Assembly (NCBI GenBank): GCA_022180725.1 | Contig: BQMO01000012.1 | Coordinates: forward strand, 105,734-169,733 | Length of the DNA: 64,000 nucleotides | Direction of reading: 5' to 3' | Source of the DNA: Phycisphaerae bacterium | Lineage (GTDB): Bacteria > Planctomycetota > Phycisphaerae > Phycisphaerales > UBA1924 | Part shown: one piece after another, positions 29,383-38,846 of the stretch | Layout: each line of letters begins with the position of its first letter | Numbering within the stretch: the stretch's first letter is position 1 | The notes under the pieces: generated by a model | Told to the model about the DNA's origin: nothing | Database searches by the model: none | What the model saw: only the letters and a program-made list of their open reading frames with translations | Translations under genes and position numbers: made by a program

Positions 29383-30723
29383 TCATTCCCGCCCGATGGG
29401 CAGTACGTCGCGGGCCTTGCCCTGGCTCCACGCCTGGAACTGCGGCCAGACGATCTCCTTGACGAGAATCTTGATACACGCGGCCACGGGAATGGCCAGC
29501 AGCATGCCGTAGAAGCCCGCGAGCGCACCCCCGGCGATCGAGGCGAAGAGGATCGTCGGCGTGTCCATGTTCGTCGTCTTGCCCTGGATGCGCGGCGTGA
29601 GCACGTAGTCGTCGAGGAACTGCACCACGCCCGTCACCAGCAGCGGCCCGAGCACCACCCACCACCACTGCGTCTGCCATGCGCCCAGCGGCGCGCCGGG
29701 CTCCAGCCACAGCAGGAGCATGGCCAGCGGGATGCCCACCGCGCCCGCGGCATAGGGGACGATGGTGAGCAACCCGACGATCGGCCCCACGATGAGCGGC
29801 GCGGGCACGCCGATGAGGTAGAACCCCAGCGTGTACACCCCGATCATCGCGGCGCAGATGGTGAGCCGCCCGCGGACGAACCCGGCGATGACGGCGTCCA
29901 TCTGCGCAAGCAGATCGATGGCCCGCCCCTTGCGCTTCTCGGGGATGAGGCGTTCCCAGAAGGCCAGGACCTTGCCGTAGCCCGTGCAGAAAAAGAAGAA
30001 AAAGAACGCGGTGAGGAAGGCCCCGAAGAGGATGGCGGAAAGGCGGGTGACGGTGGAGAGCGCGGCCCCGGCGACGCCGCCCGCGACCCCGCCTGTCACG
30101 TCGAGGGCGGACTTGCCCAGGGCGCTGGCGTTCTCCTTGACCCATTGCGACACCCACAGCGTGACGCGGTAGAGGTCGCTGGGTTCGGGCGGGGGCGTGG
30201 GCCGAGCGTCGGGGTCGGCCTGCCCCGCGGCGGCGGCGGCGCGGGCCTCGCGCCAGGCCTTCGTCAGCCGCTCCTGCTCGACCATCGAATCGCGCAGCCG
30301 CACCCACGAACGCCCGGCGAGGACGACCTCGGCCCGGGCGGCCCCGTCCTCCGGCCTTTGCACGCTGGCGACGAGCGCATCGATGTTGTGGGCCACGCGC
30401 TGGGCGAGTTTGCCCCCCTGTACCACCGCGAAGGCACCGCCCACACCCACCGGCACGACGACCACGATCGTGACGAGCACGATGAACGCCGCGGCGATCA
30501 TGGGGCGGCCAACACGCCCGCCGCGCGTCAGGCGGCGGACCAGCGGCTCGACGAGGTAGGCCAGCGCGAGCGCCAGCAGGATCGGCACGGTGACGAGGCT
30601 GAGGACGTACCCGAGGTAGAGCAGGCCGAACAAGGCCGCGAGCACCAACCCGTCGCGTACGGGCTGGATCTGCCAGAGGTGCAGGCTCTTCCAGTCGGGG
30701 CGGGCGTCGGTGGGCGTGGGCAT
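29383..30723 (-). CDS. AI-2E family (PerM/TqsA-like) membrane transporter
   Basis: The 446-residue protein has about eight membrane helices, starting GLVLAALFGLLYLGYVLSLV, and two long helical soluble stretches between them (~120-200). The family's C-terminal signature is present: VGLLTIVPYAAGAVGIPLA, then LDDYVLTPRIQGKTTNM and LFASIAGGALAGFYGMLLA. Members export autoinducer-2, Na+ or other solutes; the substrate here is unknown. The gene is separate from its neighbours. Its stop is directly followed by the degenerate multi-hairpin repeat. Confidence 0.9.
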   Translation of the reverse strand: MPTPTDARPDWKSLHLWQIQPVRDGLVLAALFGLLYLGYVLSLVTVPILLALALAYLVEPLVRRLTRGGRVGRPMIAAAFIVLVTIVVVVPVGVGGAFAVVQGGKLAQRVAHNIDALVASVQRPEDGAARAEVVLAGRSWVRLRDSMVEQERLTKAWREARAAAAAGQADPDARPTPPPEPSDLYRVTLWVSQWVKENASALGKSALDVTGGVAGGVAGAALSTVTRLSAILFGAFLTAFFFFFFCTGYGKVLAFWERLIPEKRKGRAIDLLAQMDAVIAGFVRGRLTICAAMIGVYTLGFYLIGVPAPLIVGPIVGLLTIVPYAAGAVGIPLAMLLLWLEPGAPLGAWQTQWWWVVLGPLLVTGVVQFLDDYVLTPRIQGKTTNMDTPTILFASIAGGALAGFYGMLLAIPVAACIKILVKEIVWPQFQAWSQGKARDVLPIGRE

Positions 30724-30810
30724 GGCCGGACGATACGGAGGACCGACCCCGGGGAAATGAACAACCCGCGTCCGGCGGGTGGCGCGGCGGCGTCATCGGG
30801 CGTATGGGGG

Positions 30811-31197
30811 TTATCGCGAATGAGAGAGGTCGGCGAAGGCCTCGTCGAAGTCGTACACGCCGCGGAAGTCGTCGATGGAATCGTCCTTGGACGTGCGCAT
30901 CATCTCGGCCTGGACCATGGCGAACACGATGCGGCCGAAATCTTCGGTGCAGGTGATGTTCCAACTGCGCAGCACGGTCTTGGCGAGGCGGCCGTACTGG
31001 CGGATGGCGAAGTCGCGCAGCCCGATGCAGAGTTGGCGTCCGTTGATGTGACGGGATTCGTCCTCGGCCCCGGCGTGTTCGCCGTGGACCATCTTCACCG
31101 TGTGCGCCAGCCCGAGCCGGATGAACTCGACGGCCTGGGGCGGGAAGGGACCGATGTGCTGGGCGAGGACGCGCGGATCAGAAACGCCATCACTCAC
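30811..31197 (-). CDS. Minf_1886 family protein
   Basis: The 128-residue protein has the Minf_1886 pattern: a helical first half (FPPQAVEFIRLGLAHTVKMV), RHINGRQLCIGLRDFAIRQY, KTVLRSWNITCTEDFGRIVF and the C-terminal EDSIDDFRGVYDFDEAF-like segment. The function of the family is unknown; it recurs in Planctomycetes and Verrucomicrobia. GTG 31197 is preceded by AGGAG at a spacing of seven, which decides the start against longer frames. Confidence 0.85.
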   Translation of the reverse strand: MSDGVSDPRVLAQHIGPFPPQAVEFIRLGLAHTVKMVHGEHAGAEDESRHINGRQLCIGLRDFAIRQYGRLAKTVLRSWNITCTEDFGRIVFAMVQAEMMRTSKDDSIDDFRGVYDFDEAFADLSHSR

Positions 31198-31247
31198 GTG
31201 AACACTCCTCAAAACACACCCCGCGAACACACGCCGGGGGCACGATG

Positions 31248-31898
31248 CTAGGCCCGTGGGGACACGCCCGGCAACATCCCGCGCCTTCCCCCGGGGCTGA
31301 CATGGAACGACCCGGGAACCAGAAACCGCAGGGGTTTTCCGGCCCACTCCCCCGCGAAGGCGATGCCGATGCGGGGCGTGCGAACGGCCCGGCGGATCGG
31401 CGGGGCGGGTTCGATCCACAGGACGGTGCTCGCGCACAGATCAACGCCATCCTGGGCGCGGTCGATCCCCAGCGCCTGGCAGAGTTTGGCGGGGCCGGAG
31501 CAGACGGCGTGCGTTGCAGCGTTGGGAGCAAGCCGGCGTCGGCGGCGCATGGAGGCGAGACCTTCGGTAGGTTCGAGGGCGCGGACCAGCACGGCCTCGG
31601 GCACGCCCTCGCGGGCGCCCACGACGTTGAAGCAGTGGTGCATGCCGTACGTGAAGTAGACGTAGGCCAGGCCCGCCGGGCCGAACATGGACTCGTTGCG
31701 CGGCGTGCGCCGCCCGGCGAAGGCGTGGCTGGCGCGGTCGCGCGTGCCGACGTAGGCCTCGGTCTCGACGATGATCCCGGCGAGGCGCTGGCCGCCCGGC
31801 AGCACACGCACCAGGCGCTGCCCCAGCAGACGGCGCGCGAGGCGCACCGCGGACACGGCGAAGAAGTCGCGGCCGAGGCGGGAGTCGCGGGCGATCAT
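31248..31898 (-). CDS. 3-methyladenine DNA glycosylase (AAG/MPG family)
   Basis: The 216-residue protein excises alkylated and deaminated purines in base excision repair. Signatures are VSAVRLARRLLGQRLVRV, the catalytic IIVETEAYVGTRDRASHAFA (Glu in ETEAY), RRTPRNESMFGPAGLAYVYF with the intercalating-Tyr region, and FTYGMHHCFNVV. The ATG at 31898 is chosen; it is 9 bp from the stop of the upstream ccsA gene, so the two may share a transcript. Confidence 0.93.
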   Translation of the reverse strand: MIARDSRLGRDFFAVSAVRLARRLLGQRLVRVLPGGQRLAGIIVETEAYVGTRDRASHAFAGRRTPRNESMFGPAGLAYVYFTYGMHHCFNVVGAREGVPEAVLVRALEPTEGLASMRRRRRLAPNAATHAVCSGPAKLCQALGIDRAQDGVDLCASTVLWIEPAPPIRRAVRTPRIGIAFAGEWAGKPLRFLVPGSFHVSPGGRRGMLPGVSPRA

Positions 31899-31906
31899 GC
31901 GGCGGC

Positions 31907-33706
31907 TCAGGCGTAGGCGTGCAACCCGGGGAGAAGCAGGTTGACGCCGAAGTAGGTCCAGAGCATGACGATGAACCCGACGACGCTGAGCCACGCGGTG
32001 GTTAGGCCCTTGCGGGCCGGCGAGGCGACGCGCACGTGGATCACGATGAGGTACACGATCCAGGTAATGAGCGCCCAGGTTTCTTTCGGATCAAAGGCCC
32101 ACCAGCGGCCCCAGGAGTGGTCGGCCCACCACGCCCCGAGCAGGATGCCCACGCCGAGGGTCCAGAACGCCAGCTGCAGCACGACCATCTGGGCTGTGTC
32201 GAGGTCGGCCAGGAGACGGTCGCGCGTCCCGATGACGCCGCGCTCATCGCCCAGCGCCACCGCCACCCCGGCGGGCGCGGGGACCGACGCGGGCGAGCCC
32301 TTGAACACCCCGGCGTAGTAGTGCCCGAGGTAGAACAGGCTGAGCACGAAGCCCAGGGCGATAAAGGCGTAGGAATAAAGCACGGTCGTGACGTGGTACT
32401 TGAGGAGCACGCTGGTGTTGAGGATGGCGGCCTCTCGGGCGATGAACTGCCCGGGAATGGCCGTCTGCGTGGCGACGATGAGCACGAGGAACCCGACCGC
32501 GGCCCCGGCGGCCCCGAACAGGAACTGCCGCCGCGCGAGCATGATGACGCCCGAGGCCATGACCCCGAACAGGCTCAGCCCGGTCATGGATTCGAACTGG
32601 TTCTGAATCGCGAACCGCTCGGCGATGATGCATCGCGTGACAAACCCGAACGCGTGCAGGACGATGCCCACGAGGAGCAGCCCCACGCCGAGGTTGGCGA
32701 CCCAGCCCCGCCCGGTGGCGAAGGCCAGGAGGAGCGTGAGCAGGGCGATGCCATAGGCCCAGAACCCCCACTCGAAGGCGTTGGCGCGGTTGTAGGTGAG
32801 TTCGAGGGTCCGCTTCGAGGTCGGGTACACGGGGGCGTTGATGGCCGGGAGTTCGCGGGCCAGATCGCGGATGGCGGCATTGGCGGCGGCGGGGTCGGCG
32901 GCGCGCCAGGCGGCGCCCAGGGCCGCCGCGGCGGCGCGCGCGGGATGCTCCGCGGGCAGGCTCGAAAGGTGCGCCCAGGGCAGGTCGGCCCGTTCGGGGG
33001 CGACCATGACGAAGTTGGCGTGTGATTCGAGAAACAGCCCGATCGCCTGGTCGAGCGTGGAAAGTCCCCGCTGGAAGGCATCGTCCCGCATGTGCGTGGC
33101 GGCAAGGGCGTTGGCGTGGTCGCTGATCATGCGCGGGCTGACACGTCCGAGGCGAAGGTACCGATTCGCCCTCGCCTCGTCGTCGGGCATCGCCGCCTCC
33201 ACCAGCGCTCGTCGCAGCGGGAGGTACTCCACCCCGATCAGCGGCTTTTCGATGTAGTACGCCGGATCGATAGTGACATCGAGCAGCGTAAAGAGCGGAT
33301 CGAACTTCCGCGTGGTGATGCGCTTGCCCGAGTGGTCGGCCGGGTCGAGTTCGTCCTCGCGATAGACCGCCCGGCCGCAGAGGCGACGGACCGTCTCGCG
33401 CGCCAGCGTGTCGAGAATCTTCACCCGCCCGTTGTGCGACACAGCAAGATCGCGCAGCGGTTCAAGGTCCAGCGCGTTGGCGAAGGCGAGTTTCTCGTCG
33501 CCCGTCTTCACGCCGCGCAGCGTCCTCGCCGCCTCGCCGAAGGGGTTCGGCAGGCTGCGTCCCATGGCGGAGAGAGCCTGGGCCGCGGGGTGGGCGTTTC
33601 CCTCGGGGGCCGTCTGCCCTGTCGCCGGTGCCGCCACCCAAATCCAGGTCACCGCCAGGGCCAGCACACACATCAACGCTCGGATGATTGGGGGCGCTTG
33701 GGTCAT
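31907..33706 (-). CDS. ccsA: Cytochrome c biogenesis protein CcsA (system II haem-handling protein) with N-terminal extension
   Basis: The 599-residue membrane protein has a signal-like start (ALMCVLALAVTWIWVAAPATG), a soluble N-terminal domain of about 270 residues that I do not recognise, and a C-terminal multi-helix part with the Trp-rich haem-binding WWD motif (WWADHSWGRWWAFDPKET). System II CcsA and ResB ligate haem to CxxCH apocytochromes outside the membrane. The ATG overlaps the ResB stop (ATGA). It is needed for the cytochromes ActA, ActE and CtaC encoded at 44-55 kb. Confidence 0.9.
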   Translation of the reverse strand: MTQAPPIIRALMCVLALAVTWIWVAAPATGQTAPEGNAHPAAQALSAMGRSLPNPFGEAARTLRGVKTGDEKLAFANALDLEPLRDLAVSHNGRVKILDTLARETVRRLCGRAVYREDELDPADHSGKRITTRKFDPLFTLLDVTIDPAYYIEKPLIGVEYLPLRRALVEAAMPDDEARANRYLRLGRVSPRMISDHANALAATHMRDDAFQRGLSTLDQAIGLFLESHANFVMVAPERADLPWAHLSSLPAEHPARAAAAALGAAWRAADPAAANAAIRDLARELPAINAPVYPTSKRTLELTYNRANAFEWGFWAYGIALLTLLLAFATGRGWVANLGVGLLLVGIVLHAFGFVTRCIIAERFAIQNQFESMTGLSLFGVMASGVIMLARRQFLFGAAGAAVGFLVLIVATQTAIPGQFIAREAAILNTSVLLKYHVTTVLYSYAFIALGFVLSLFYLGHYYAGVFKGSPASVPAPAGVAVALGDERGVIGTRDRLLADLDTAQMVVLQLAFWTLGVGILLGAWWADHSWGRWWAFDPKETWALITWIVYLIVIHVRVASPARKGLTTAWLSVVGFIVMLWTYFGVNLLLPGLHAYA

Positions 33707-36282
33707 GCCGGGGTCTCCGTGGTGGCCATCGGTTCGGGGAGCGGTCCCGGCAGGGGCGCGGCTCGCGGCGGGGTGTACGTCCCCGAAGCGACGGCCTGCT
33801 GGATGCGCCGACGCTCCCGCTGCACAAGATAGGGCTTGACATAGAACGCCCACGGGATGCCCAGCGCCATCAGGATGCCGCCGAGGGCGATGACGTGGAT
33901 GCCCGGGTTGTTCCCCACGCCGAGAATGGTAAAACTGGCGAACGGGCGGGGAATCTGCCCGGCGTCGGCCTGGGCCTGCGTGCGCTGCCACCCGGCGGCG
34001 TCCCACCCCGCCTGACTGAGTTTGAACTGCCGGGGCGAGAACCCGCTGACGAGCCGTTGCGCCACATTGGCCGGAAGCGACCGTGATTCGCTCCACATGA
34101 ACGGCGCGCGGAGGGGATAGTTGAGGGTGCTCGGATGGGTGTACTGCTCGAATCGTGCCCGGTCGACCGGGGTCACGCGTACGACCGACTGGTAGTCGCG
34201 CGGGGCGCCGCGGTGGTCGTACGCGATCATCTGAAAGTCCATCAGTTCGAGCACGAAGTCGGGGAAGGGGTGCTGCACGCGCCCGAAGGACAGCCGCACC
34301 TCGCGCCGATCGGGCAGCACCACGCGCCGTTCCGCCCCCTCCATCATCCCCAGGTAACGGTTGAACGGCAGCCAGACTATGCGTGAGAAGGACGTGCCGT
34401 CAGGTCGCGGGGCACGCACTTCGACCGCGAGCAGGGCTTTTTCATGCGTGCCGATGGCCTCACGCTCCTGCTGCGCCGCGGGCACGGGCGACGGACGATC
34501 CACCGGCGAGGCGTAGTCCCATCGCTCGCCGATGCGAAGATGGATCTTCTCGAACACGTCGCGCAAAAAACCGTCCGGGGGCACCTGCGATTCGTCGATC
34601 AACCGCACCGCGCCGAAGCGTTGCCGCACGATCGCCCTCGGTCGGCCCGCGGCGCTCTCGTCGATGTACACCTGGAGCCGGTCGGCCTCGATCAGCCCGA
34701 TGCGGATCGCGGGGTCGGCGTCGCGGCGGATGGGCCGCCCGTCCTCGCGCGTCCCCAGCACATCCTGATTGATCTCCGGGAATCGGTGGTACACGTACCG
34801 CGTGAACGACTCGCCGCTCGGCGGCGTGACACGCACCACCGCCACGCTGCTCGTGCTCCCGCGGTACCCCTCGGTGATGATCGGGAACGGCGGATCGGGG
34901 AGAAGTTGCAGCACCTGCACGCGATACCCCCCGCCCGCGTCGAGCGTTTCGCCCCCGGCCACGGCGTGCACGGTGCGTGTGCCCGCCGAGGGCACCTCGA
35001 GCACGAGCGCGTGCTCGGCCCCCGAGGGGATCGGTTCGGCAAGGTCCTGCCAGCGCGCGGCGCTCATCCCGGCGTTGGGCCCCAGCGTGTACTCGAGCGC
35101 GAACGCCTCGTTCTCGCTCACCCGGTCCGCCGGCGAACGCGGCGGGAGGATGAACGCGTAGGCGGCCTTATCCAGGACCTTCCCTGTCACCGGGTCGGGC
35201 AGGTCCGAGTGCAGGTACACGATCCGCAGCGGCTGGGCGTCGATCCGATCGCTCACCCCGGGCACGTCGGCGGGATCGACGCGCACAAAGTCGCGTACCG
35301 TGGTCGCGTACGCGGCGTACCCCACGACGCGGAACTCAATGTCCTCGTCCACCAATCCGAACACCGAGGGGGGCACGTCGATGGACAACGCCCGAGGGGA
35401 GTTTTCCATCCATGGGCGGGCCAGCCCGGCGCGTTCCCACGCGGATTCGCCCGAAAAGGACGCGAGGCTGTAATCGTTGTACCGCGGCACGCCCTTCAGG
35501 TACCGCTGCTCATACCCTCGCCCCTGCGTGACGTACAGCGCCACGCGGGTGTTGTCGAAGAAGCGGTCCTGCGGCGGCCCCGGGGCCGGTTCGCCCGTGG
35601 GCGACCGCTCCCCCGCGAGCAGCAGCGTATCGCCCTCGAGTTTCAGGGCGCTGTAATACACGCTGCCCAGGGCGATGGTCACGATGCCCGTGTGCACCGT
35701 GAGCACCCCGATGTTGCGGAAGGAAAACTCGATCCGCCGAACCGTCGCCACCACCATGTTCGCGACAAAGAGCAGGAGCGCGAGTTTCAGAGGCCACCAT
35801 GCGTAATACTCGAGTTCGGACATTTCGACACCCGGGAGGCGGCGGAGCGTCACACTGGAGTAGGCACGGACAAACTCGGGGAAGAACCGCACACCCGTGC
35901 CTTTGATCGGGTCATAGTGCAGCGGGGGCCAGAGCACGAAGTACCACACCGTCACCGCGACACACGCCAACGGGAGGAAACTCAGGACGGCCAACCCGCG
36001 CCGGGCCGGGGATGTCGCCCTTCGCCAGATGTAGAAGGCCGGCAAGGCCGCGAGCAGGGCGATCACGACGCCGAGGGTCAGCCCGTAGAACGCGTATGTC
36101 GGCGCCAGGGCAAGCAGCCCCACCGGCACGCTGGCCGACACGCCGTACAGCGCCACGAACACCAGCAGGATGACCGCGAGTGTGATACTGCTGAACACAC
36201 GAAGAAAGGCTTTCACGGGCCACAGCCACCCGGTGAGGTTGGCGTCTTCCCAGGCCTTGTTTTCACGCCACTTTGCGCTCAT
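33703..36282 (-). CDS. resB: Cytochrome c biogenesis protein ResB (CcsB/Ccs1-like), enlarged
   Basis: The 859-residue protein has four N-terminal helices (KAFLRVFSSITLAVILLVFV, YAFYGLTLGVVIALLAALPA, and others), a large periplasmic region (~230-770) and a last helix before the C-terminus. LRRLPGVEMSELEYYAWWPL and FSFRNIGVLTVHTGIVTIAL include conserved ResB residues. It partners CcsA (coupled, ATGA) in haem delivery. It is clearly longer than the typical ~450-600 residues because of the periplasmic part. GAGGA lies five bases upstream of the ATG. Confidence 0.85.
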   Translation of the reverse strand: MSAKWRENKAWEDANLTGWLWPVKAFLRVFSSITLAVILLVFVALYGVSASVPVGLLALAPTYAFYGLTLGVVIALLAALPAFYIWRRATSPARRGLAVLSFLPLACVAVTVWYFVLWPPLHYDPIKGTGVRFFPEFVRAYSSVTLRRLPGVEMSELEYYAWWPLKLALLLFVANMVVATVRRIEFSFRNIGVLTVHTGIVTIALGSVYYSALKLEGDTLLLAGERSPTGEPAPGPPQDRFFDNTRVALYVTQGRGYEQRYLKGVPRYNDYSLASFSGESAWERAGLARPWMENSPRALSIDVPPSVFGLVDEDIEFRVVGYAAYATTVRDFVRVDPADVPGVSDRIDAQPLRIVYLHSDLPDPVTGKVLDKAAYAFILPPRSPADRVSENEAFALEYTLGPNAGMSAARWQDLAEPIPSGAEHALVLEVPSAGTRTVHAVAGGETLDAGGGYRVQVLQLLPDPPFPIITEGYRGSTSSVAVVRVTPPSGESFTRYVYHRFPEINQDVLGTREDGRPIRRDADPAIRIGLIEADRLQVYIDESAAGRPRAIVRQRFGAVRLIDESQVPPDGFLRDVFEKIHLRIGERWDYASPVDRPSPVPAAQQEREAIGTHEKALLAVEVRAPRPDGTSFSRIVWLPFNRYLGMMEGAERRVVLPDRREVRLSFGRVQHPFPDFVLELMDFQMIAYDHRGAPRDYQSVVRVTPVDRARFEQYTHPSTLNYPLRAPFMWSESRSLPANVAQRLVSGFSPRQFKLSQAGWDAAGWQRTQAQADAGQIPRPFASFTILGVGNNPGIHVIALGGILMALGIPWAFYVKPYLVQRERRRIQQAVASGTYTPPRAAPLPGPLPEPMATTETPA

Positions 36283-36371
36283 GGAATCCTCGAAGGCCGC
36301 GTTGGCCGCGTGAGATCGACCCGTGGTTCAGGAACCATCCCCGCGTCCCGGGCGATTCTAGTCTCACAGGA

Positions 36372-37742
36372 CTATTTCCCGAGTAGCAGAAGTTCGGGTG
36401 ATCGCGTGTTATCCAACGCTCGGGTCAGCGGACACCCTTCGCCCGGTGGAAGCCCGACCGCCGCCACCCCGGCAAGCCATTCACCCGGCGTGAAGGCGAA
36501 GGCGGGTGCGTGCATCCCGAGCGCCGAAGCGCCGTGTAGGGTGGCCATGCGGAGCAGGAGGCGAGGGTCGGTGGTGTCCCGACGCCGCAGGAACCTCATT
36601 TCATCCCAGATACCCAGGCGTGGGGTGGGTAGGTTGATGATGGAGTCGGTACCGAGGGCGACAGGCACGCCGCGGGCAAGCAGCTCGCGGTAGCGGTGCG
36701 GGCCGAAGTGGCGATGGGCGCCGAAGTACTCCCCGGCCCGCGGGCAGTAGGCCACACAGGCCCCGAGGCGGGCGATGGCCTCGAGATCGTCGCCGAGGTC
36801 GTGGACATGAACGAGCGTGAGGGTCGGAAACGGACGAGGAACATCTTGAAGGGCATGGACGAGGTGGGCCACCGGGGACCAACCAAGGCCAAACTCGGCA
36901 AGAAGGGCATCGTCCCAGAGGTTGAGCGTTTCGAGGAGGGCGCGTTGCTGGCCGGAGGCGTGGGCGATGAAGGCGTGTTCGTCGGGCGACTCGGCCAGGT
37001 GGGTGGCCAACGGGAGGCCGAGTTCGCCGGCCAGCCGTACTGCGCGCCGGTAGCCAGCCGGTGAAACCGAGTACGGAGCGTGGGGCGAAAGACCGGGTCG
37101 TACGCGGCCGCGGCGAGAGGCCGCGTCGCGCAGGAGGCTCTCGACGCGTTCGAGACTTACGGATTCGGTTCGCCCGATGGCAAAGAACTCGACATACCCG
37201 ACGCCATGGATGGGGGTGGATGCGAGCGTCTCGAACGCGGCGAGCGTGGGCCTGCCCCGGGGCGCTCCCCCAATGTCCCCCACCGCGACCACCCCGGCGG
37301 TCAAGGACCGGCGCACGCCCTCTCGGACGCTCTCGGCGATGGCCGCCGGCTCGACGGGGCGGCGATCGCGGACGAGGTCAATAAAGCCCGCGAATCCGGC
37401 CTCGGGGTCGAGGGGCTGGGGGCCGATCGCGGTCAGGTCGAGGTGCGTGTGGGCGTTGACCAACCCGGGTATCAACAGGTGTTGGGGGTAGGCACGGCGT
37501 TGGGTCATGGTCGAACCGGGATGCTGGTCGACCTCGGCGGGCGACCCGACGGCGAGAACGCGGATGTGGGCGTGTTCGAATCCCGGGCCGGGAATCGTGT
37601 GGTCGGACAGTTCGAGCAGGAGACTTCCGGGGGACCAGATTCCGTTCGCGTCGGCGATTCCCGCGGCGTCGAGACGGAGGATGTGAGGTTCGGCGGCTGT
37701 CATGGCGGCGCGGGCCGGCAAATCGCGAGGGGCGGGATTCAT
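36372..37742 (-). CDS. Amidohydrolase-family metal-dependent deaminase/hydrolase
   Basis: The protein of about 456 residues belongs to the cytosine-deaminase/chlorohydrolase (ATZ/TRZ) group. Metal ligands appear as HLLIPGLVNAHTHLDL (HxH), LSPHAPYSVSP, ATHLAESPDE and LGTDSIINLP. The substrate is probably an aromatic or purine-like amine; chlorohydrolase, guanine deaminase and SAH deaminase are all possible. ATG 37742 is chosen over ATG 37703; neither has a clear Shine-Dalgarno. It is divergent from the OmpA-type gene. Confidence 0.8.
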   Translation of the reverse strand: MNPAPRDLPARAAMTAAEPHILRLDAAGIADANGIWSPGSLLLELSDHTIPGPGFEHAHIRVLAVGSPAEVDQHPGSTMTQRRAYPQHLLIPGLVNAHTHLDLTAIGPQPLDPEAGFAGFIDLVRDRRPVEPAAIAESVREGVRRSLTAGVVAVGDIGGAPRGRPTLAAFETLASTPIHGVGYVEFFAIGRTESVSLERVESLLRDAASRRGRVRPGLSPHAPYSVSPAGYRRAVRLAGELGLPLATHLAESPDEHAFIAHASGQQRALLETLNLWDDALLAEFGLGWSPVAHLVHALQDVPRPFPTLTLVHVHDLGDDLEAIARLGACVAYCPRAGEYFGAHRHFGPHRYRELLARGVPVALGTDSIINLPTPRLGIWDEMRFLRRRDTTDPRLLLRMATLHGASALGMHAPAFAFTPGEWLAGVAAVGLPPGEGCPLTRALDNTRSPELLLLGK

Positions 37743-37886
37743 GGAGGAACTGACAGCCCGCCGATGTTTGTCGTCTGCGCCCCAGTGCATGACGCTAGCA
37801 TCGCGCGGCCCGGAACGGAGTGCCGGGGCGCGATCGACGCGACGATGCGTCAGCACACCAGGCCCGTGACAAAGGAGTGTAGAACC

Positions 37887-38741
37887 ATGTTCGTTGCCCG
37901 AGTGATCCGGCCGGCGCTACTCGCCGGGGTCCTGCTTCCCGCCGCGCTCATGACGGGGTGCGTGAACCAGTCGGCCTACGACCGGCTGTACGAGACGAAT
38001 CGGAGCCTGACGGCCCGGAACGCGAATCTGGAGCGTGAGCGCGACGAGGCCCGCGCCCAGGCCGACCTCCTGCGCCGGAACTACGGCAACAGCGCCGGCG
38101 CCATCACCGAGCTCGAGCGTCAGAACGCCGAACTCCAGCGCCAGCGTGACCAGGCCATGGCGGACTATGCCGCGCTCGAGAAGCGCCTCGCCGGGCTGAC
38201 TTTCGGCCCGGTGGACGCGACGACCGATCAGGCCCTTGAGGCGCTGGCGGCGGAGTACAAGGATTTCATCAAGTACGACGCGACCCGGGGCATGCTCCGC
38301 TTCGCGAGCGACCTCACCTTTGACAGCGGGTCGGATGCCCTGAAGGACACGGCCCGGCAGGCCATCGGCGCCCTGGCCCAGATCCTGACCAGTTCTTCGG
38401 CCGCGGGGTACGACGTGGTCATCGAGGGGCACACCGACAGCCAGCGCCTGGCGAATCCGGTCACGCTGCGCGAGCACAAGACCAACCGGCACCTCTCGGC
38501 CCACCGGGCCGTGAGCGTCACGAGCGAGCTGGCCAAGTTGGGCGTGATGAACGAGCGTCTGCTGGCGGCCGGGTGGGGTGAGTACCGCCCCGCGGTGCCC
38601 AACAACGCCAACGGGAACACGCCCGCCAACCGTCGCGTGGAAATCTTCCTCGTGAAGGGGTCGCGGGCCGTTACCTCGGCGCCCACGCCGGCGCCGACCC
38701 CGACCGCCACGCCGGAGCCGGCGCCCGAGTACTCCAAGTAA
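37887..38741 (+). CDS. OmpA-family lipoprotein (Pal-like)
   Basis: The 284-residue protein has a lipoprotein signal (LLPAALMTGC, Cys at about residue 25), a coiled coil (~35-95, NLERERDEARAQADLLRR), and a C-terminal OmpA domain whose peptidoglycan-binding residues lie in VVIEGHTDSQRL and NTPANRRVEIFLV. The last 30 residues are Pro/Thr/Ala-rich. It should tether the outer membrane to the cell wall. AAAGGAG at 37871-37877 is an excellent ribosome-binding site. A terminator follows. Confidence 0.9.
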   Translation: MFVARVIRPALLAGVLLPAALMTGCVNQSAYDRLYETNRSLTARNANLERERDEARAQADLLRRNYGNSAGAITELERQNAELQRQRDQAMADYAALEKRLAGLTFGPVDATTDQALEALAAEYKDFIKYDATRGMLRFASDLTFDSGSDALKDTARQAIGALAQILTSSSAAGYDVVIEGHTDSQRLANPVTLREHKTNRHLSAHRAVSVTSELAKLGVMNERLLAAGWGEYRPAVPNNANGNTPANRRVEIFLVKGSRAVTSAPTPAPTPTATPEPAPEYSK

Positions 38742-38763
38742 TATCAACCCGGGATTCAACGAC

Positions 38764-38794
38764 ACGCCCCGGCCGACATGGCAGGGGCGTTTTT
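38764..38794 (+). terminator. Intrinsic terminator after the OmpA-type gene
   Basis: ACGCCCC at 38764-38770 pairs with GGGGCGT at 38784-38790 across a 13-nt loop and is followed by TTTT. It begins 22 bp after the stop codon and precedes the MlaE gene, which should therefore have its own promoter. Confidence 0.75.
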
Positions 38795-38846
38795 CATGGC
38801 GGGTCCGGGGGGATCGAACACCGCGCCCGGCTATCCTGTTGGCCTC

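Noticed and set aside
28820..30964. A 714-codon frame covering the hairpin repeats and AI-2E gene
   Set aside because: It runs across repeats and an unrelated gene in another frame; the Pro/Gly-rich part is only the translated repeat.
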